Assembly (NCBI RefSeq): GCF_030463535.1
Contig: NC_132900.1
Span: 25,873,456-25,937,455 of the forward strand
Direction of reading: 5' to 3'
Source of the DNA: Salminus brasiliensis
Lineage: Eukaryota > Chordata > Actinopteri > Characiformes > Bryconidae
DNA length: 64,000 nt
Part shown: in pieces, positions 58,206-64,000 of the stretch
Layout of the letters: each line of letters begins with the position of its first letter
How positions within the stretch are numbered: the stretch's first letter is position 1
Translations under genes and position numbers: made by a program
The notes under the pieces: generated by a model
Databases searched by the model: none
What the model saw: only the letters and a program-made list of their open reading frames with translations
What the model was told of the DNA's origin: nothing

Positions 58206-59149
58206 TTGCTGTACTGGAACAGAGAGAATCCAGTCTAAAACTGCAGGTCTGCATCAGGAGGTTTAAGCGCAACTCTCGTTTTCTTGTTTTATTTCCCTTA
58301 CAAAACAAAGCTGTAGTAGTACTGTAATAAACCATAATAGAGCTGTAAAACATCTCTACAGTACTGTAGCTAATATTCTTATACATAATGATATCTGTCT
58401 CATCTACAATAATTACCTCCTTACAAAAAACTCAGATGTAAATAATAAATAAATGTATTATTAAAGAAAAAAATAAAGAATAAATAAACGTGGTTTTCGC
58501 TATATGTGCCTTATTGTGAGTATATATCTACATCTGATTTACTTACTTATTAATTCATGTATTTTTCTATATTATTTTATTTTTATGTGCCCATCTCTAT
58601 TTTTTTCTATCTGTTTATCTATCTATCTATCTCTTTCTACGAACTTCTGGAAATGTTTCGGCACCCTTGGTCGAATTACATATTTGGTTGATTTTCTTAC
58701 TAAAAACAAATGAAAAAAAAAACACAGCATAATTAAAATGTCATTAATTTAGCACATGCCACATTTTCCCCGATCTTTTGAATTCAGAAAATAAAGTTAT
58801 TACATGTTATAATGAGCAGAAGTGTATCTCTGTATACGATGTGACTTATTTCCACTTCCAACTTCCATTTGACCATGGCTGCGTCTATCTATATTTCATT
58901 TAATATATTTTTATTATTCATTTGTTAATTGTAATACTTCGTTTGCTTTATATTTATTGGGGAAGTAGGCTAAATCACTATTAAATACCACTAATAATTT
59001 CCATTACGCTTCCATAACGCTTCCTCGGAGTGAGCAGGACTTTCTGGCGTCTGCAGGAGTAAAGAAAAAAACATCTATCATCTAACATCTAACATCTATT
59101 TCTCTCCCCAACGTCACCGCCTCCGCTTACCATTACATATATACAGTTA

Positions 59150-59420
59150 AGGGAGGCTGTACTTTCTTTAATTAGCCTCACATGATCACACATCCACTGT
59201 TTCTACTATGTAAATGTAGCAGGACCACCACGTTTTTGTGCATTGTACAGCAGACCTCATCTCCAGACTACACCATGATCCAAAAGGAGCTCATGTTGCT
59301 CATAGCAACCCGAACCCTCTCAGCCATATGCAATATCAGTGTTGTTACCCATCTGAATGGCACAGGGAGCAGAGGAGGAGGATTCAGCCGTGCACAACGG
59401 TAAACCCCTCCACCTCCCTT
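59150..59420. promoter_or_regulatory. candidate regulatory block
   Basis: Unique sequence with 'ctttaattagcctcacatg' (homeodomain TAATTA), 'ttgctcatagcaaccc' and 'gttgttacccatctgaatgg'. No family is recognised in its open frames. Confidence 0.2.
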
Positions 59421-61734
59421 TTATCCAGCAGTGAGACCGTCTCAGGGTGCAGGGAGGAGAGGGTCCCTACCTACCCAACTCAATAAAGGCCCAGTGGAGC
59501 TGAACACACCACTTTCTACTGCCCTCTCTCTCTCATCAGGAGGGAGATCCTTAAGCTCCTTAAGCAGCCTTTCAGAAAGAGATTTAGCTAATGGACCAAA
59601 CACAACCCAATATTTCACTCTTACAATGCCAGAAATATGGGTGACTACTACTCTTACATTGTGTTGCCTGTAATAATCTGCTAGCCGGCATCATCCCGTG
59701 GTTTCCAATTCAACTCGTAGCACAGGGGTGGGAATGAAATGCAAAACATCAGCGCTGTAAGAAATACGATGATTTAACAGATTACTTTAGAATGAAAGTA
59801 AATTATTAATTTCTAAAAGTATCTGTCTTGTTATCTGGTCAATTTCTAGGCCATTTGAAGTCCAATAACCTCAAAAGTATAATTTAGCCTAAGCTTAAGA
59901 CATTGGTCGTGTGTTCGAGATTCCTTTATGTAGGTTAACTTCACTCGTACCTTCCACCCAGACCATCATATTAGCACTTGTCAGCTGGAAAGTATGTTGT
60001 TCTCAGGAACGACTGTCCTAATTAAAAAAGTTGCCCCGTTTTTTCCCCCTCATATTAATCTACTGATTAGATCCCAATGTAAGTACTACTGTAAATCAAC
60101 CCAAAGGCCATTTTTGTAAGAGACGGTGTTGGAGAACAGGCGCTCCACCAGGTCATACTTCGGTTTTCAATTAACGTGGTATTATTAAAGTAATAATTGT
60201 CCTAATGATATGCTCTACGGTTCTTTGGGGACTGAGCCTTTAATTTAATTTTCAAAACCCACTGAACTTGAAGGCCTTGCTGTGGTGCTTCAGATTGATG
60301 TTTGTGGAAGTCTTGGCTTTTAGGACTTTTTAAAAAGATTTAGGTTCGGAGATTCAAAAGAAGTATTTATATATTAGATGATAAGTTTTGCATGTGAATT
60401 GTGTGTGGTGTTTGGAGACCAACGGTTGCTACTCAAAATGAAAGATTGAGGTTTATACCGGTTTTTGTAATATCTTAATTTTACATTAATAGAATTGAAA
60501 AGTCTATCATGTCGTTCACGTGAAGCCCGATGTAGCGGGCGATGTAGTTTCCCCCCCTGTTACCCGTCAGCTAGCATCTCCACAACCTGCAAACTAGAAG
60601 ATCCCTTGTTTTAACAAACAGCACGGGATACTCCAGGATGGTCAATTTTACACATTTTTGTTCAGTCGTTTGAGGACGCTTTTGAGAAGTCGACTGAAAT
60701 GGACTATTGCATCAATGTCTGCTGTGGTACTCCAGACCTTTCCTAAAAGTCTTTGATTGAGGAGTTTCAGTATTCATATTTTCATTACATTTCTAATTGC
60801 AAACCACATGATTTTAACCCAGTTAGTGGTATCGACTGAGAGTGAAAGAGCAGAAAAAATGACTGGCATTGTAAAAAAAAATGTGTTGATTAATAAAAAA
60901 AAGATCTTTGCTTAATTCAATTAATTATGACTAATTAAAAACATATCTCAATATTTCAATTACAAGTGCAGTCATTAAACAGACTATATGAGGAAAGCAT
61001 TTTGCGAAAAGACACCTCTGACCTTCCTGACACCTGCCCAAAATCTCTGCAACTATTGGTCAAGGCTAGGACAGAAAAAATAGACTAATGCTGTTCCACC
61101 AGGAGGCACCACATGAATAGTGTTAAGTCAACAAATAGTACAGTACAAATGCAATACACAGCTAAATTATAATGGTTAACATATTTCAATATGTGTAATT
61201 AGCTCACATACTTTCTGCACCTGTAAAACAGGTCAAAACTGATAGATGTCTGCTAGCTATCTAGCTTCAGCACCCACTGCACGCCCCCCATGTCTTGTTT
61301 ATCTCCTACATAAAACACATGTACGACTCAACTGTGTTACTCTTGAACGCAGGGGGATTTAGTTAGTGACTAAATGAAGAATTGAAGGATGATTCTGAGG
61401 TTATGCTAAACCTGTAGTCTTGCTGCTGTCAAGAACATAATACTTAAAGGGATTGTCATGGGTTGTCATGTCGAGTCCAGTTGTTATTTAATTTGTTTTG
61501 ATTTACTGATTTTATTAACTGAATGTATGTTCATTTTTAATAAAACTGAAATTTAATACAGCTTAATAATTCCATTGAATTTAATCACGCTCATAATTAG
61601 ACACTGAAATTCCAGGTTATCATGAAAACCAATCACTTACTTTCAAGTGTTCAGGAGTAAAGGTTCTTTTTTTTTTTTTTAGAACTTGTTTAATAATGGT
61701 AATAAAATTAATAACAAAGAAATTTCATACTAAA

Positions 61735-62090
61735 TACCTTTTTTCATTTGTTTTCATTCAGTTTTTATGACGAGCTTATGCCACATGCAAAGAGCCGCTT
61801 GCAGTGCACTATTTCATAGTATGGGTGGGGAAGCTGTCTGTCTCCATTTCAGTGAGAGAAAGAGAGAGAGGGAGACACACTCTCACTGTATCCCCCTCGC
61901 CCCCTATTCCCCTTAACTCCTATTGTTCACTCAGTGACTCTTCTCCACAATGGTGGCGCGGAGGCTGGAGATTAAACGTTGTGCCATGACAGGATCTTCA
62001 TTTAGCTGTCCACTGACAGAATAATGCTGCTGACGGAATACAGTAGTGACTGCAGTCGTCGGCAGGCTGGGAACAAGCGTGACTTCAAAA
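61735..62090. promoter_or_regulatory. candidate regulatory block
   Basis: Mostly unique sequence ('cactgacagaataatgctgc', 'cctattgttcactcagtgac', 'ccacaatggtggcgcgg') with a short GAGA run. It is followed at 62.1 kb by transposon remnants. Confidence 0.22.
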
Positions 62091-62129
62091 GTCTATAAAG
62101 CAGTGAGCCAGATTAGGCCCAGTTCAAAA

Positions 62130-62760
62130 GTAAGAAGGGATGTTCAATGGCCAGTCTCCAATGGCAATACAGTTTTGTCCAAGGTTATTTACATATACAC
62201 CATAACAATAAAACTTTGAGGAATGGACTCCACAAGCCCTCTGAGGGTGTCCTGTGGTATCTGACACCAGGTCCTGTAGGTTTTTATATCCCTGTCCAAT
62301 GAAAACCATGTACCTCCATTTTTTCTCCTTTGAAGTGTTCTCTAGGATTTGAACCCTAAGCTGCTCTGTACATTGTGTGAATAGTTCTGGGTGAATGGAC
62401 CAATAGAAATGCTCTAAATTACTTGGAATAAACTCGTATTTTACATTGACTTTTTTTTTTAAGTTAATGACATTTTTGCCTTCTCTTGTAAAGTCACCAT
62501 TTTGGACATTCTACTGCTAGATGTACTGTGTATGATTACGTTTATGACAAATAAACGTTAATATGATTTAAAGCTGTGAGGTTGAGCCTGCATATTGAGA
62601 ACACCCTACAAGGCCTGTGTGATGTTTGGGAGATCGTCCAGCCATCACAATTTGGTTCTTGTCAGAGTAGCTAAGATCCTTACGTTTGCCCATTTCTTCC
62701 ACTTGCTGCCTAATATGTCCCACCTTTTGTCAGGTGGCATTGCAATTAGATAATCAATGT
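62130..62760 (-). mobile_element. Tc1/IS630-family remnant split by a nested element
   Basis: The left part (to about 62290: 'aatggactccacaagccct', 'ggtatctgacaccaggtcct') and the right part (from about 62580: 'cgtccagccatcacaatttg', 'ttgctgcctaatatgtccca', 'gataatcaatgttatt') belong to the same antisense transposon as the 8115-8553 copy. Between them sits the short element at 62291-62530. Coding sense is lost. Confidence 0.6.
62291..62530 (+). mobile_element. short element, copy 3 of 4, nested
   Basis: Begins 'ctgtccaatgaaaaccatg'. It shares 'tgtgtgaatagttctgggtg', 'ggaccaatagaaatgctcta' and 'ggaataaactcgtattttac' with the 15.7- and 33.3-kb copies. Confidence 0.7.
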
Positions 62761-62761
62761 T

Positions 62762-62895
62762 ATTAACAAGGGGGTTTTAGGTTTTCATGTCTTCTTATGT
62801 TCTTGATTTTGTGTCTTTTTACTAATTACTGATTGAGTAAAGCTGCTTTGGGACAACACCAGTTGCTGCTGCACCTACAAATGCTTTGGTATTTC
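62762..62895 (+). repeat. dispersed repeat tail, second copy
   Basis: It contains 'gggttttaggtttt' and 'ctttgggacaacaccagttg', as at 178-375. Confidence 0.5.
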
Positions 62896-62969
62896 AGTCT
62901 ATGTCTTTCGTTTTCATTGGAACAACACATAGAAAGCAGATCCCATATCATTTATCAATGTAGGGCCCA

Positions 62970-63330
62970 ATGTAATGTCAGAAAGCTGGCTCTCCTTCAG
63001 AGGTCATTGGTCCTCCAGCAGGACAGTAACCCAAAGTGTAGTTCAATAAACAGCAAGAAATGGTTAAAACACGGGACTGGAGAGTTCTGAACTGACCAGC
63101 AATGACTCCAAGTCCAAATCTTCTAGAATACCTGTGGAAAGATCTCCAAACAGCTGTTGGGAGAAGGCACCCTTCAAATCTTAGAGACCGGGAGCAGAAA
63201 CTCAGTTATGGTTACAGGGAGTGACTGATTTCAGTTATAGTTTGCACGAGGGTGGATGAAACTAATTATTGAGGGGTGAGAGTGCCAATAATTTCTGTGT
63301 AAAATGTCAAATAAATAAAAATGTATAATA
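62970..63330 (+). pseudogene. Tc1/mariner transposase C-terminal relic
   Basis: 'cagcaggacagtaacccaaa' encodes the QQDSNPK block around the second catalytic Asp region of Tc1-type transposases (usual form QQDNDPKH). Downstream text keeps the order of the C-terminal part (aaatggttaaaac; caagtccaaatcttctagaa; ggaaagatctc), with frameshifts. A different subfamily from the 8-kb element. Confidence 0.6.
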
Positions 63331-63379
63331 AAAAAAGATAGATGTGTACGTTACGTAGTTATAAGAAGTAGGACCCGAC

Positions 63380-63720
63380 GTGTGGCTCCACATACTGGAC
63401 CCTTAAAGATCATTTTAATTCTGTGCCATATTTGCAAAACAGTGCTGTCTAGTTTCTATTGCACAGTAATTACCACATGTACTCCTTATTATCACTCCTT
63501 CTCATCCAGAGCCACTTATCAAACTGCTGCTTGCTTCCAGGTCATTTGCAGCATCTGAAGCCCACGCCTGCACCCACTGTGAATCGGTGTAGGTCACAGT
63601 TTGATGTTCGAGACCTGTCTGGAAGTTCAGAGTCCTGCCACGCGGTGTAAACAAATAAACAAAAGGTAGAAGAAGAGGGGCCTCATCAACACCTCGAGCG
63701 GGGCCATAATTAACCGGCTC
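63380..63720. other. complex unique sequence between transposon remnants
   Basis: 'gccatatttgcaaaacagtg', 'cttatcaaactgctgcttgc' and 'aggtcatttgcagcatctga' are not repeat-like to my eye. No gene recognised. Confidence 0.2.
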
Positions 63721-63899
63721 CTGAGGAGGACAGCACAACAGGCTCGTGATCTCTGCAGGTAAGCTTCCAAAAGGCTTCCAAAAGTACAGCTCTGCACTCA
63801 GGCACGGCTGCCCGGATCAGTGCTAAAGTAGGGACACTTCCGACGCTGTTTCCTTTTGAGAATCGATTCCCACATGGAAACTTGGGACATGACAGTCCT

Positions 63900-64000
63900 G
63901 TCGATATCCCACACGAATGGCAGTAAAAAGTAAAGCAGTGAAGCCACACATTGTGATGGCTAGACGACTGGGTCAGGACATCTCCAAAACATCAGGCAGG
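63900..64000 (+). mobile_element. Tc1/IS630-family transposon, 5' transposase part, cut by window end
   Basis: 'gtgatggctagacgactggg' + 'tcaggacatctccaaaac' is the sense form of the segment seen antisense at 8115-8553 and 62.6 kb, oriented left to right. It continues beyond the window, so completeness is unknown. Confidence 0.6.

Larger units (their letters stand above)
47561..64000. other. gene-free upstream flank of eng2
   Basis: I found no convincing coding exon, tRNA or rRNA in this 16 kb. It contains many 'AAGAACC' inverted-repeat elements (47.88-48.70, 51.82-52.02, 52.31-52.55, 53.39-53.95, 54.59-54.66, 56.13-56.40 kb), microsatellites, several complex blocks that may be enhancers, and Tc1-like remnants beyond 62.1 kb. 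Confidence 0.6.

Noticed and set aside
1..64000. CRISPR arrays, bacterial operons, prophage, rRNA
   Set aside because: The DNA is vertebrate: spliced genes, SINEs and microsatellites. Repeats here lack the direct-repeat/spacer regularity of CRISPR.

Overview
The window is vertebrate, most likely teleost fish, genomic DNA. The genes are split by canonical GT/AG introns. The intergenic sequence is full of fish-type repeats: tRNA-derived SINEs, Tc1-like remnants, short inverted-repeat elements, long AT/AC/GT microsatellites and dense GCTAGC/GTTAGC runs. An ostariophysan (characin or catfish) is a guess from the flavour of the repeats; nothing here proves it.

Three protein-coding genes are supported. 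(1) The 5' half of rbm33 is on the minus strand. It has a noncoding first exon near 10.2-10.3 kb and coding exons at 8.9, 7.3, 5.5 and 3.5 kb, and then runs off the left edge. (2) cnpy1 (canopy 1, an ER-resident saposin-like protein) is on the plus strand, with coding exons at 16.8, 22.8, 29.9 and 31.2 kb, a probable noncoding first exon near 14.0 kb and an unresolved last exon. (3) An engrailed-2 gene, probably eng2a, is complete in two exons on the minus strand (46.9 to 42.8 kb).

The order and orientation (eng2 and cnpy1 tail to tail, cnpy1 and rbm33 head to head) match the EN2-CNPY1-RBM33 block of tetrapods, so this is an old conserved neighbourhood. Engrailed-2 is a midbrain-hindbrain boundary transcription factor. 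Zebrafish Canopy1 is an ER factor that promotes FGF receptor signalling at the same boundary, so the two may share regulatory DNA. Rbm33 is a broadly expressed RNA-binding protein and probably a bystander.

Region by region: 1-10.3 kb is rbm33 with TE-rich introns; 10.3-13.6 kb is the divergent spacer, with two long AT repeats, a Tc1 relic and a tandem repeat of about 190 bp; 13.6-36.7 kb is cnpy1; 36.7-41.2 kb is the convergent spacer, with possible conserved elements; 41.2-47.6 kb is eng2 with its 3' UTR, a repeat-rich intron and its promoter; 47.6-64 kb is a gene-free upstream flank with many small inverted-repeat elements, several complex stretches that could be enhancers, and Tc1-like remnants at the far right.

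I found no exotic new system. The points most worth checking are the missing cnpy1 terminal exon and ER-retention signal, a perfect RFX X-box palindrome inside the eng2 intron, the unusual repeat architecture of that intron, candidate enhancers around eng2, and clear cases of nested transposon insertion. Repeat families and conserved elements were judged by eye and memory, without any alignment or database search.
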